64,000 bases of DNA, from assembly GCA_964494205.1 (NCBI GenBank), contig CAZBRD010000001.1:186001-250000 (forward strand), written 5' to 3'. Position 1 is the stretch's first letter, and each line of letters begins with the position of its first letter. Under the pieces are notes generated by a model. That model was not told where the DNA came from, did not search any database, and was given only the letters and a program-made list of their open reading frames with translations. This DNA comes from JBBTCX01 sp964494205. Lineage in GTDB: Bacteria; Planctomycetota; Phycisphaerae; UBA1845. The position numbers and the translations under genes were made by a program. Shown here in pieces: positions 15,803-25,380 of this stretch.

Positions 15803-18800
15803 TTAAGCGGTCTCTACCAATAGCCCAGAGACGATCTCGCGGATTCGGGCAAGATCATTAGTCCCCACTGGTATGCCGTCGACTCGAATCATGTTTAGCA
15901 ATCGGGCCGCCTCATCCGAAAGCTCCTCCATCCCCATGGTTCCGGCGGTCCCCGTCAGTTGATGCAGTGCCTCGCGGGTTTCAGATTGATCGTTTGATGA
16001 TACCGCGTCTTCGATACGTTGCAGGCGCGCGGGCAGGGTCCGCTTGAACTCATCAATCACCTGTAACATTCGCATATTGTCTAAGGAATTGCTGACGTCG
16101 TGAATCGGCGCCGATTTCGGTTCACCTGCCAGAAGTGCTTCCGGCAGATAGACCATCGCTGATTCGACGAGCCTCTCCATCGAGATGGGCTTGGGCCAAA
16201 GGTCGTCGAAACCAGACCGCATCAACATTTCCAATTCCGTCTGGGCGGTGGATGCAGTCATGGCGATGATAGGCGCAATGATGCCGCGGCTTCGCATTTC
16301 GGCGACAGCCTCCATCCCCGTCATGATCGGCATCCGCACATCCATCAGGATCAGGTCGAACTCCCGCTGGGTGGCCAATTCGACCGCATCGCGCCCGTTG
16401 TCCACTGCTACAACCTCTGCTCCCGCGCGCATCAGGCTGCCCACAACCAGAAATCGAACATCGGGGTCATCTTCTGCGAGCAGAATGCTGCCGTGTGGTG
16501 AATGAGTCGGTCCAGGCAGGCTTGATAGGACCTGTCCTTTGGACGGTATCACTGTCCCACTTAACGTCGTCCATTCTTGGTTTTTCACCTCGCCGCAGGG
16601 AACAACAAGAGTGAAGATGCTCCCCTGCCCCCATTCGCTCTGCACCTCCAGGCTGCCGCCCAACGCCCGCGCGATTGTTTCTGTAAGCGGCAACCCAAGT
16701 CCCGCCCCTGACTTCACCTGGTGGGGTCGCAGGTCGGCTCGCGAAAACGCCTGGAATATCCTTTCGAGATCCTCGTCTTTGATGCCGGTCCCGGTATCTT
16801 CCACCGCAAAGCTGGCCCACGGCTGAGACTTCGTTTCCTCCACGCTGATTGTCACCGTGACCATGCCCTGATCAGTGTACTTCAGCGCATTGCTGACCAA
16901 GTTGATGACGGCCTGCTTGAGGCGAATGGGATCCGTCCAAATGCGCACCGGAATCGAAGTGGCATATTCGAAAGACAATGTGATTCCGGGCTTGGCGTGT
17001 AATGGCCCGATCACAGCCTGCACGTCCGCCAGCAGTTCCGTAAACGAGCATTCCAGCGGGTGTACTTCCAACTTGCCTGCCTCAATACTCGCCCAGTCGA
17101 GCAGGTCGTTCATGAGCGCCAGCAGATGGCTTCCATTGCGCAGGATCATATCGACATAGTCGACGCTATTGTCGACGGTTCTCTGTTGACCTTGCAACGT
17201 CTCGGCTGCCCCCAGAATACTCATCAATGGTGTGCGAATCTCATGGCTGACGTTCGCTAGAAATGCGTTTTTCGCACGATTCGAGGCCTCTGCCATGTCG
17301 CGCTGGCGTCGCAATTCTTCCGCCTGTTTTCGCTCAGTGATATCCAGAAATGTGACGACCGCGCCAGTCACTTCGCCGCTCAGCGGATCGCGCGTCGGCA
17401 CCGCGCGGTAGATCGCCCAGCATATGTCGCCGTCCGGTCGCCGCACGCCGATGGTCACGGCTGACTGCGACTCGCCTGTTTGAATGGCCTTGGACTCAGG
17501 ATATTCTTCCGGCGGACATGGGCTTCCGTCCTCCCAAATCGTCGCGGGACCGAAATCGGTCAGCGTCTTTTCGGTGAGTTGATCGATTCCCATGCCCATG
17601 AGCCGCGCGCCTTCCGCATTGGAATTCACGATCCGCCCATCACGCGACACATGCACGACACCACCGGGAATGGCTTCAATAATTCGACGGTTGAACTCTT
17701 CGCTGCGTTTCAGCGCCTCTTCTGCCAAACGCCGATCCGTGATGTCTCGGGCAATGCCCATCACTGCCTGTACATGCCCCTTCGCGTCATGCAGTGGCGC
17801 AAGCTGCGTGTGCAGCCACTGGTCGCCTCCGGGAAACGTGGTCTGCTCATCGGCTTTGACCAGTTCGCCCGTTTCAAACACGCGGCGTATGTTCTTCTCC
17901 TGCCGCGCAGCGATCGACGGCGGAAACAGCTCAGCCCGCCTCTTGCCGATCATTTGTTCCGGCGACATCGCGAACTGACTGGCGCCGAATCCGTTGACGA
18001 AGACAATGCGGTCCTCCCCATCGATCACGAAGATACTGTCTTTGGCGGCCTCGGTGAGCGTTCGATATTTCTCTTCACTCTGCCTGAGTTCGTCCTCGGC
18101 CCGCTTTCGTTCCGTAATGTCCTGAATCTGCGTCACGAAATACTGCAACACCCGGTTCTCGTCTCTTACGGCCGAGACGCTCAGGTGAATCCAGACGGGA
18201 TGACCGCGCTTGTGCATGTAACGCTTCTCAAAGAAGAAGTGATTGCGCTCGTCCCGCATGAACTCGGCGTAAGCGGCAACGTCGGTGGGAAGATCATCCG
18301 GATGCGTGATCTGCTGGAAGCTGAGTAGCTTGAGCTCTGCCTCCGAATATCCCAGCATCTCGCACACGCGCGGGTTGGCCCGCACGATGGACCCGTCAGC
18401 ACTGTTGATCGTGATTCCAATCGGCGCATTCTCGAACGAACCGCGGAACAGTTCATCGATTTCGCGTTTCGCTTCCTCTGCCGCTACCTGTTGGGTGATG
18501 TCCTTGATCTGCACCACGAAGTAAAGCGGTTGACCGTCATCCGCAGACACCGCAGACCCCGTCACTTCCGTCCACACAATGCTGCTATTGCGATGAAGGT
18601 AGCGTTTCTTCAACTCAACGTATCGAGTTTCCCCGGCCCGAAAACTATCGTAAACACGGCGACACTGCTCAACATCTTCTGGATGCGCAATGGAATCAAA
18701 CGACTTTTCCAGCAGCTCTCGCTCTTCATACCCGAGCATTTCACACAGCCGGCGATTCACCTTCAGAATGTGATTGTCGCGGTCGATCAACGCTTCCCCG

Positions 18801-20674
18801 ATCGGCGCGTTGTCAAACGCGCTGCGGAATCGTTGTTCACTCTTCTTGAGCTCACGTTCAGCATTCTTGCGATCCGTCACGTTTTGAATCTGCGATACGA
18901 AATACTGCACCCGACCTTCCGTGTCGCGCACCGGTGAGACGCTCAAATCGATCCAGACGGCTTGCCCATCCTTGTGAATGTAACGTTTCTCGACTCTATA
19001 GACATCGCGGTTCCCCTGCATGAATTCCGTAAGCGCTTCCATGCCGGAGCGCAGATCGTCTACGTGCGTGATCTGCTGGAACGTAAGCTCGATCAGCTCA
19101 GCCTCGCTGTAGCCCACCATTTCGCACAGGCGATGGTTCACTTTCAGAAATCGCCCGTTGGTGCCAACCAGCGCAATGCCGATCGGTGCATGCACAAACG
19201 CGCCCTGGAAACGCAGCTCACTTTCTGAAAGCAGCTTGGTCACCTTCACCTGGTCGGTCACATCGAGCGCCGCTCCAATCGCGCCCTCGACGCGACCACC
19301 TGCGGCGCGACGCGGCTCTAGAACGACTTTGTAATTGCGACCGGCCCATTCAATGTCGTACGCGACGCACTCACCGGCGAGAGCTCGACGATGCATGGCC
19401 AGCGGCAGGAATTCCTCATCATCTGTTCCGAAAAATTCGGTAAGTGTTTGACCGGTCAGTTCGTTGGGCTTCAACCCCAGCCCGTTGAGCCCCGCACCCA
19501 TCGACGAATTGATCCGCAGGTTTTCATCGACCGTCCACAGGATCGCCGGCATCTGCTCGACCATCAGGCGCAAGCGCATTTCGTTTTCGCGGATAAGGAC
19601 CTCGGCCTCCTTCCGCGCCGTAATGTCCTCGGAAAAACCCGCCATGCGATAGATCGAGCCATCGCTCCGCATAATGGGAATCGCTCGATCGTGAATCCAG
19701 CGCACGATTCCGTCGCCGCGGATGATGCGATACTCGATATCAAATGGCTTCTCAGGACACGAATGTTCAAACGCCTCAACAACCCGATCGCGATCTTCCG
19801 GGTGCAGTACGTCGCGCCAGCTCTTCGGCTCGTCGTACAGGCTTTGGCAATCGCGCCCCCACACATCCTTGTACGCCGGACTGACATAGACGACCTTTCG
19901 ATCCGCCCAGTCCGTCAGCCAGAAAACATCGCGCAAGTTCTCCGTGATTTGTCGAAAACGCGCTTCGCTCTCCGCCTGCTCCAGCTCTGCCCGTTTCCGC
20001 TCGGTAATGTCCGTGATGAACCCTTCCAACGAGTCAGGCGTGTTGCCGCCGTTGGAACAGACCCCGCATCCCTGCTCCCATACCCAGCGCTCTTCACCGC
20101 TGGCTGTTCGAATGCGATAAGTAAGCTGAAACTTACGACCCTCATCCACCGCAGACTGAACCTCGCGCCAGACGCGATCCTTGTCGTCCTTGTGAATCAA
20201 ATCGGCGAACGAGAGACGTGTGTTGTTGACCAAATGCGACGATGTATAGCCCGTCAGCTCGACGCACCCATCGCTGATGAACTCCATGCTCCAGTTTCGA
20301 TCGTTTCGGCATCGATACGCAATACCCGGCAGGTTGTCCATCAGCGTGCCAAGTCGTCGTAAGTTCTCCTTCGACGAACTCGCCTGTGTCAGCATCTCGC
20401 GAAACTTCGGCACGGCATAATAAAGCGAGATGAATATCAGGACGGTGACAGTCAACGAAATCAACGTGCGCTCAATCGTCGGCAAATAGCCGGTTCCGGC
20501 ATAATATCGATAGATAGGTTGAACTGTGCGGACAGTTCCCAATCCCAACCCCGCCCCGATTGCCAGCCAGGTCCATTGCCGCGTAAGGCGAACCAGCTTC
20601 ACGGTGGCCGAAAGCGCCAGGAATTGAACCACTACGATGACGGCATGGAGGAATACAACGAGGGAAACGACCAT
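15803..20674 (-). CDS. Hybrid histidine kinase with eight PAS domains, REC and Hpt
   Basis: A 1623-residue membrane sensor. Three hydrophobic helices (about 5-88) lead to eight PAS domains (about 105-1120), most with PAC-type ends (DITERK or DITDRR). PAS 4, 5 and 6 are near copies (APIGIALV / APIGEALI / APIGITIN, each followed by a CEM(V/L)GY block). Then come HisKA with phospho-acceptor NVSHEIRTPLM (about 1150), the ATPase domain (LVSNALKYTDQG, DTGTGI, GAGLGLPL), a receiver (LAEDDPDVRFLV, LILMDVRMPIMTG, KPIS) and a C-terminal Hpt (LHQLTGTAGTMGM). This supports an internal His-Asp-His relay. Several PAS domains could bind flavin, haem or small ligands; which is unknown. No output regulator is adjacent. 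Confidence 0.95.
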   Translation of the reverse strand: MVVSLVVFLHAVIVVVQFLALSATVKLVRLTRQWTWLAIGAGLGLGTVRTVQPIYRYYAGTGYLPTIERTLISLTVTVLIFISLYYAVPKFREMLTQASSSKENLRRLGTLMDNLPGIAYRCRNDRNWSMEFISDGCVELTGYTSSHLVNNTRLSFADLIHKDDKDRVWREVQSAVDEGRKFQLTYRIRTASGEERWVWEQGCGVCSNGGNTPDSLEGFITDITERKRAELEQAESEARFRQITENLRDVFWLTDWADRKVVYVSPAYKDVWGRDCQSLYDEPKSWRDVLHPEDRDRVVEAFEHSCPEKPFDIEYRIIRGDGIVRWIHDRAIPIMRSDGSIYRMAGFSEDITARKEAEVLIRENEMRLRLMVEQMPAILWTVDENLRINSSMGAGLNGLGLKPNELTGQTLTEFFGTDDEEFLPLAMHRRALAGECVAYDIEWAGRNYKVVLEPRRAAGGRVEGAIGAALDVTDQVKVTKLLSESELRFQGAFVHAPIGIALVGTNGRFLKVNHRLCEMVGYSEAELIELTFQQITHVDDLRSGMEALTEFMQGNRDVYRVEKRYIHKDGQAVWIDLSVSPVRDTEGRVQYFVSQIQNVTDRKNAERELKKSEQRFRSAFDNAPIGEALIDRDNHILKVNRRLCEMLGYEERELLEKSFDSIAHPEDVEQCRRVYDSFRAGETRYVELKKRYLHRNSSIVWTEVTGSAVSADDGQPLYFVVQIKDITQQVAAEEAKREIDELFRGSFENAPIGITINSADGSIVRANPRVCEMLGYSEAELKLLSFQQITHPDDLPTDVAAYAEFMRDERNHFFFEKRYMHKRGHPVWIHLSVSAVRDENRVLQYFVTQIQDITERKRAEDELRQSEEKYRTLTEAAKDSIFVIDGEDRIVFVNGFGASQFAMSPEQMIGKRRAELFPPSIAARQEKNIRRVFETGELVKADEQTTFPGGDQWLHTQLAPLHDAKGHVQAVMGIARDITDRRLAEEALKRSEEFNRRIIEAIPGGVVHVSRDGRIVNSNAEGARLMGMGIDQLTEKTLTDFGPATIWEDGSPCPPEEYPESKAIQTGESQSAVTIGVRRPDGDICWAIYRAVPTRDPLSGEVTGAVVTFLDITERKQAEELRRQRDMAEASNRAKNAFLANVSHEIRTPLMSILGAAETLQGQQRTVDNSVDYVDMILRNGSHLLALMNDLLDWASIEAGKLEVHPLECSFTELLADVQAVIGPLHAKPGITLSFEYATSIPVRIWTDPIRLKQAVINLVSNALKYTDQGMVTVTISVEETKSQPWASFAVEDTGTGIKDEDLERIFQAFSRADLRPHQVKSGAGLGLPLTETIARALGGSLEVQSEWGQGSIFTLVVPCGEVKNQEWTTLSGTVIPSKGQVLSSLPGPTHSPHGSILLAEDDPDVRFLVVGSLMRAGAEVVAVDNGRDAVELATQREFDLILMDVRMPIMTGMEAVAEMRSRGIIAPIIAMTASTAQTELEMLMRSGFDDLWPKPISMERLVESAMVYLPEALLAGEPKSAPIHDVSNSLDNMRMLQVIDEFKRTLPARLQRIEDAVSSNDQSETREALHQLTGTAGTMGMEELSDEAARLLNMIRVDGIPVGTNDLARIREIVSGLLVETA

Positions 20675-20989
20675 GTTGACTCAGGCCCTTGCACGACTTG
20701 CGCTGGCGGAAGCTCCGGCGAGCCCCTTGCCAACGTCCATCCTCATCTTATCGTGGGCCCAATCGCGTACAAAACGAATCCTGAATATCAGCTGACCACG
20801 CAGGCAATACGTTCCATTCAATCTGCACCTTGGCCGGGACGAGCGACGCTGCAACCCGCCCCATAATTCTGCTATCGTGTCGAAACGGTTGCGTTTGACC
20901 ACATCATGCCCCACTCTTACGATGATCGAAAATAACGCGTATTTTCGGGGATTAGTGCATAGTTCCTCACGAAACAAACGAGAAAAACC
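20675..20989. other. Divergent intergenic region
   Basis: Between the hybrid kinase and threonine aldolase starts. I see no repeat, RNA or convincing promoter box, though both genes must be transcribed from here. Confidence 0.5.
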
Positions 20990-22045
20990 ATGACCAGTTC
21001 AAGCATCGTCGATCTGCGAAGTGATACCGTAACTCGCCCATCTCCCGGCATGCGCAAAGCCATCGCCGAAGCCGAAGTCGGCGACGATGTTCTTGGCGAC
21101 GATCCGACAATTATTCGACTGCAAGAGAAGGTGGCACAGTTACTCGGCAAGGAAGCCGCACTTTACGTGCCTTCGGGGACGATGGCCAATCAGACCTCAA
21201 TCTTCGCGCAAACGCGCCCGGGCGAAGAAATCATCGCCCACGCCGACAGCCACATTTACCACTACGAAGCAGGTGCCCCCGCCGGCCTCTCCGGCTGCTC
21301 CTTTCGATTGCTTTCCGGCGACTACGGCATCTTCGACGCGAATGCCGTCCGCAACGCGCTTCGCCCGCCCGATGCCCACTTTCCACAATCGCGCCTCATC
21401 GTCATCGAGAACACACACAACCGCGGCGGCGGTTCGGTTTGGCCCGTCGATCGCATTCGCGACATCCGCAAAGTCGCCGACGAACACGGACTGGCGATGC
21501 ACCTCGACGGCGCTCGCCTCATGAACGCGTGCGTCGCGAAGAACATTCCGCCCACCGATTACACGCGCAGCTTCGACACGGTTTCGATGTGTTTTTCGAA
21601 GGGCTTGGGCGCACCGGTGGGTTCGATCGTCGCAGCAAGTAAGGAACTGATTGGACGCATATTCCGCGCCCGCAAGATGTTTGGTGGCGCGCTGCGTCAA
21701 TCGGGCATCCTTGCCGCCGCCGCCATCTACGCCCTCGACAACAACGTCAAGCGTCTCGTCGATGATCACGCGAATGCCAAGAAACTGGCACTCGGCGTTG
21801 CCAACATCGCGGGCTTATCGATCGACCCCGCGACGGTTGAAACCAACATCGTTTACTTTGACGTGCGCGAGTCCGTAGGTACAGCCAAATCACTCTGCGA
21901 AGTGTTGAAGGAGCGCTCGGTGTGGATGATGCCGATCGGCCCGCAGCGCATCCGTGCGGTCACTCACCTAGATGTGCCAGCTAATGGCATTGACCAGGCC
22001 TTGACCGCTCTGCAAGGCGTCATGAAATCGCGAGCAGCCGCGTGA
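20990..22045 (+). CDS. ltaE: Low-specificity L-threonine aldolase
   Basis: A 351-residue PLP enzyme that splits L-threonine or allo-threonine into glycine and acetaldehyde. It opens with VDLRSDTVTRPSPGMRKA, the conserved start. DDPTIIRLQEKVAQLLGKEAALYVPSG follows the family. The PLP lysine is in SMCFSKGLGAPVGS (about residue 205). HLDGARLMNA carries the Asp that binds the pyridine nitrogen. The C terminus contains IRAVTHLDV. ATG at 20990 is the natural start, and a terminator follows the gene at 22179. Confidence 0.95.
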   Translation: MTSSSIVDLRSDTVTRPSPGMRKAIAEAEVGDDVLGDDPTIIRLQEKVAQLLGKEAALYVPSGTMANQTSIFAQTRPGEEIIAHADSHIYHYEAGAPAGLSGCSFRLLSGDYGIFDANAVRNALRPPDAHFPQSRLIVIENTHNRGGGSVWPVDRIRDIRKVADEHGLAMHLDGARLMNACVAKNIPPTDYTRSFDTVSMCFSKGLGAPVGSIVAASKELIGRIFRARKMFGGALRQSGILAAAAIYALDNNVKRLVDDHANAKKLALGVANIAGLSIDPATVETNIVYFDVRESVGTAKSLCEVLKERSVWMMPIGPQRIRAVTHLDVPANGIDQALTALQGVMKSRAAA

Positions 22046-22101
22046 TGATGAAATCCGCTCAATAGACTGCATACGAATGAGTACAATTAACGACTGAAGC
22101 T

Positions 22102-22144
22102 CCCTCTCCCTATTAGGGAGAGGGCAGGGTGAGGGTCTCTTGAG
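22102..22144. repeat. 43-base dispersed stem-loop repeat, copy 2
   Basis: Same element as at 10951 with one base changed in the loop (ATT instead of CTT); the stem and trailing GGGTGAGGGTCTCTTGAG are intact. It lies 56 bases after the ltaE stop and 35 bases before the terminator at 22179. Confidence 0.9.
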
Positions 22145-22178
22145 CTGCGATTGCCAAGCTTTGTGAAGGCGCCTTAGA

Positions 22179-22207
22179 AAAAATGCCCGCATCACGCGGG
22201 CATTTTT
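22179..22207. terminator. Bidirectional rho-independent terminator
   Basis: A 12-bp perfect stem (AAAAATGCCCGC / GCGGGCATTTTT) closes loop ATCAC. U runs occur on both strands, so it serves ltaE (plus) and the FG-GAP gene ending at 22252 (minus). Confidence 0.92.
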
Positions 22208-22251
22208 CATGTTCTATTTAGGTTTTCGGCTTTAGGTTTTAGGTTTTCGAA

Positions 22252-23763
22252 TCACGGTCCGTCGAACAACCCTTCCATCATGAAATAGTCATCGAGGTCC
22301 ACGTCGCCATCCGGCTCGCCGTCATAATCACCACATCCCGTGAGCAGGCCACCTCCGCGATTGAAACAATTCTGGAACGATCGGAAGTCCTTCATGTCGT
22401 GGTCGAGGTCGTTCTCGCTGTCGAAGTCGCCGCCCGCACCGCCGCACTCATCGGGAACTCCGTCGCCGTTGTTATCGCTGGAGACGCCGCCCATGATGTC
22501 GCAGGCATCGGGATCGCCGTTTCCATTGCAGTCGAGCGCCGCACCAAACACGTAGGCCGTGCCGCTGCTCAAACCGAAGTCATCCACATCCGGCGTGCCG
22601 ATCAGCGCAAACCCGCCGCTCATCGCCGCAGAGAATCCGAAGTGATCACTCGGATCATCATCAAACGCCGTCAACTTCGCATCTTCGACCCATGTCGTTC
22701 CATTTCGCCGAAAAACGTAAGCCGATCCCGAAGCGTTTCCGCCATCGTCATCCTGAAACGCACCCACCACCGCATAGTCACCGCTGATGCCCACCGATAC
22801 GCCGAACAAATCTTCGCCGTTCATATCGCTGGCGGTAAGTTTCGCTTGCTGTGCCCACGTCGTGTTCGTACGCTTGAAAACATACGCCGCACCCGCATTG
22901 TTAGTACCCGGCATGTCAGCCAGTCGCGCACCAGCCACCACATAATCACCGCTAAACGCCACCGCGCGACCGAGCTCGTTACCAGCTGCTCCATCCGTCG
23001 CGGTCATTCGCGTCTGCTGCGTCCACGTCGTGTTCGTCCGCCTGAAAATGTACACCGATCCCGTGTCTGCAGCGGTCGTGTTATCCAGCGGCGCACCGAT
23101 CGCGACGTATTCACCGCTGATCGCCACAGCCACACCGAACTCGTCACCTATCGCTGCGTCGTTGGCCGTCAACTTCTGCTGCTGCGTCCACGTCGTTCCG
23201 TTGCGAACAAAAATGTACGCACAGCCGGAGCTTTCTCCCGCGTCATCGTTACGCGCACCGGCGATAATGTAATCGCCATAAATCGCCAGCGATGTTCCCA
23301 GTTCGTCATCCAGCGCACCGTCCGATGCCGTGAACTTATCTTCAAAAACCCACGAATTGCCGTTGCGATGGAACACATAAACCGCACCCGCGTTCGTGTC
23401 AGCCTCATCATCAAGCACCGCCGAGACAGCCGCATAATCACCATGAATCGCCACGGTCGCGCCGAAGAAGTCATTCATGCCCGCATCCGGCGCAACGAGC
23501 TTCGTTCGCTCCTGCCACGTGGTTCCCACCCGACGATAGATATACGCCGATCCGGAATTCGCCCCCGCGTCGGAATTGAACGGCGCTCCCAAAATTGCAT
23601 AGTCATCAGTCAGCGCGACCGAGAACCCGAGCTGGTCGCCCGCGTCGCCGTCGCTGGCGATCAGTCGCTCCAATTGGCATTGCGCAAAAGCTGACGAAGC
23701 AGCCATGCCAATCACTCCAGCCAGCATGCAGAAAGTAAGGATTCCCCGACGACGGTTGAACAT
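22252..23763 (-). CDS. Exported FG-GAP repeat protein with dockerin-like end
   Basis: A 503-residue exported protein: signal peptide MFNRRRGILTFCMLAGVIGM to about residue 26. About seven FG-GAP-type repeats follow, each of the form DxGDxFGxSVAxxGDYxxxGAxxDD then AYVFRRNxTTWxxxxKLTA. These blades form an integrin-like beta-propeller that usually binds calcium. The C terminus carries DCNGNGDPDACD, DNNGDGVPDECGG and a final DGDVDLDDYFMMEGLF, a dockerin/EF-hand-like stretch. Probably a surface or extracellular adhesive protein. The ATG at 23763 is preferred because GGGGG precedes it by six to nine bases; the in-frame start at 23778 lacks a site. Confidence 0.9.
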   Translation of the reverse strand: MFNRRRGILTFCMLAGVIGMAASSAFAQCQLERLIASDGDAGDQLGFSVALTDDYAILGAPFNSDAGANSGSAYIYRRVGTTWQERTKLVAPDAGMNDFFGATVAIHGDYAAVSAVLDDEADTNAGAVYVFHRNGNSWVFEDKFTASDGALDDELGTSLAIYGDYIIAGARNDDAGESSGCAYIFVRNGTTWTQQQKLTANDAAIGDEFGVAVAISGEYVAIGAPLDNTTAADTGSVYIFRRTNTTWTQQTRMTATDGAAGNELGRAVAFSGDYVVAGARLADMPGTNNAGAAYVFKRTNTTWAQQAKLTASDMNGEDLFGVSVGISGDYAVVGAFQDDDGGNASGSAYVFRRNGTTWVEDAKLTAFDDDPSDHFGFSAAMSGGFALIGTPDVDDFGLSSGTAYVFGAALDCNGNGDPDACDIMGGVSSDNNGDGVPDECGGAGGDFDSENDLDHDMKDFRSFQNCFNRGGGLLTGCGDYDGEPDGDVDLDDYFMMEGLFDGP

Positions 23764-24010
23764 GATGTTTCCCCCCATTTGACTGGTCCGAATAAGGCTA
23801 CCCCCAGTGTCACGTGCAGCGACACCGGGAATTGAAACAGTGTAGGTCTAACACTCGCATTCCGGCAAGTTAGCTGAATACTGTATTGATAGGTGCATCA
23901 TCAGTTAGCGTGTGCCGCGTGCGAATATCAGACTTTCAACCGCTCCGTCGCAAATCCTTGCCAATTCGCTAAACTATGGCCTGATAATCAAACCATAAGG
24001 AACGAGCTTG

Positions 24011-24853
24011 ATGAACAGCGGCGACGGATCCGTTTCCAAACACAACGCAACCATCGGCCCCATCAGCATTGGTCGCGGTTCTCCTCTCGCTATCATTGCG
24101 GGCCCGTGCGTCATTGAGTCTCCGGACCACACCTTCATGCTGGCCGAGGAAATCAAGAAGATTTGCGGCAAACTGAAAATTCCGTTCATCTTCAAAGCCA
24201 GCTTCGACAAGGCGAATCGTTCTAGCATCGCGGGCTTCCGTGGTCCCGGCATTGAGAAAGGCCTCGAAATCCTCGCCGAAGTCCGCAAGCGTTTCGACGT
24301 CCCCATCCTCTCGGATATTCACGAACCGTCGCAGGCTGCCCGCGCCGGCGAAGTGCTAGATTGCATCCAGATTCCCGCGTTCCTTTGCCGTCAGACAGAT
24401 TTGCTTCTCGCCGCCGCAAAAACTGGCCGCTGCGTCAACGTGAAGAAGGGTCAATTTCTCTCACCCGAAGAAATGGAAAACGTCGCCGTCAAACTCCGCG
24501 AGGCAGGCTGCACCAACTTCCTCTTCACCGAGCGCGGCACGTTCTTCGGCTACAACCGCCTCGTCAACGACATAACCGCTATCCCCATCATGCAGCGCTG
24601 GGCCCCCGTCGTCTTCGACGCCACACACAGTTGCCAAAAACCAGGCGGTGCAGGCACCATGAGCGGCGGCCAACGTGAGTTCGTTCCCACACTCGCAGCC
24701 GCATCCATCGCCGCCGGCGCCGACGCGATTTTCATGGAAGTGCACAACGACCCCGACCGCGCCAAGAGCGACCCAGCCACGGTATTTCCACTCGATAAGT
24801 TACAGGCTTTGTTGCAGAAACTTCAGAAGCAGTCGGAACTCACCCGCGCCTAA
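24011..24853 (+). CDS. kdsA: 3-deoxy-D-manno-octulosonate 8-phosphate synthase
   Basis: A 280-residue aldolase-type enzyme joining phosphoenolpyruvate and arabinose 5-phosphate, first committed step of Kdo for LPS inner core. Motifs: IIAGPCVIES, KASFDKANRSS, GPGIEKGLEIL, IPAFLCRQTDLL, NVKKGQFLSP, VFDATHSCQKPGG and FMEVHNDPDRAKSD. The Cys in AGPCVIES together with His, Glu and Asp in DATHS, FMEVH and HNDP marks the metal-dependent class (as in Aquifex), not the E. coli metal-free class, where Asn replaces this Cys. The ATG at 24011 follows a TTG at 24008; AAGGA lies about ten bases upstream. No other Kdo gene is nearby. Confidence 0.95.
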   Translation: MNSGDGSVSKHNATIGPISIGRGSPLAIIAGPCVIESPDHTFMLAEEIKKICGKLKIPFIFKASFDKANRSSIAGFRGPGIEKGLEILAEVRKRFDVPILSDIHEPSQAARAGEVLDCIQIPAFLCRQTDLLLAAAKTGRCVNVKKGQFLSPEEMENVAVKLREAGCTNFLFTERGTFFGYNRLVNDITAIPIMQRWAPVVFDATHSCQKPGGAGTMSGGQREFVPTLAAASIAAGADAIFMEVHNDPDRAKSDPATVFPLDKLQALLQKLQKQSELTRA

Positions 24854-24887
24854 TGTGACGGCGCCAAACTAATTCAGCTTATAGCAC

Positions 24888-25020
24888 CGAATGCTTTGAA
24901 TCCGTACGTCCGAAGCGCCGAGCGCATTGAATCTATCAGCGAGAAGCGCTGAACCCTTTGAGCCTGACAGCCTGAAGCGATGGAGCCCTTGAGTCCGAAA
25001 CGATTTGAGCCTGAAAGGCT
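24888..25020. repeat. Degenerate 31-base tandem repeats
   Basis: Three units of 31 bases start at 24888, 24919 and 24950, each with a TTGA core and a GAAGCG-like end. A fourth partial unit runs to 25020. Similarity between units is moderate, and they are not separated by spacers, so this is not a CRISPR. Confidence 0.65.
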
Positions 25021-25217
25021 CATCGTCCATAGCCGGGTGGTCGAGCGTAGCGAGACCCCCGGGTTGAATATGGCAACCCTTGGCGACCCTGAAAGGGTCG
25101 AAGTAGCACGCCGAAGAGGACCCTTTCAGGGTCTCGATCGTTACGTTTCTTTTCCCGTGGGTTTCGTTTGCTCGCTCGAACTCAACCCACTGCGATTCAC
25201 GAGCAGCCTTTCAGGCT
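25008..25217. repeat. Nested inverted repeat element
   Basis: The outer arms are AGCCTGAAAGGCT (25008-25020) and its reverse complement AGCCTTTCAGGCT (25205-25217). The inner arms are GACCCTGAAAGGGTC (25085-25099) and GACCCTTTCAGGGTC (25119-25133), again exact reverse complements. Each arm is itself a small hairpin with a five-base TGAAA or TTTCA loop, except that the outer arms have a shorter stem. The whole 210-base element could fold as one structure. Confidence 0.75.
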
Positions 25218-25380
25218 ACGGCGTTAAGTGCCCCCGCCGTATCAATTGAACTCTATCGCTGTCAAACTAAACGCGTTGCTCTGAATCATGCGCGAAGTGC
25301 TTAGCGATGCGAAATAGTCCGCACCTGAAACCACTTCTCGTCTTGGTGTCTTGGTGCCTTGGTGGTTCGTCTTAAGATTA

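Larger units (their letters stand above)
24854..25380. other. Repeat-rich intergenic region
   Basis: 527 bases between two convergent genes with no supported gene. It holds degenerate 31-base tandem repeats, nested inverted repeats and a GC-rich hairpin (CCGGGtGGTC near 25033-25063), all described separately. Confidence 0.7.

Noticed and set aside
22399..23694. A 431-residue open frame on the plus strand
   Set aside because: It is antisense to the FG-GAP gene, arises from its periodic composition and has the Arg/His/Val bias of a shadow frame, with no ribosome site or domain.
24888..25020. Tandem repeats as a possible CRISPR array
   Set aside because: Units are contiguous and degenerate with no spacers, and no cas genes are in the window.
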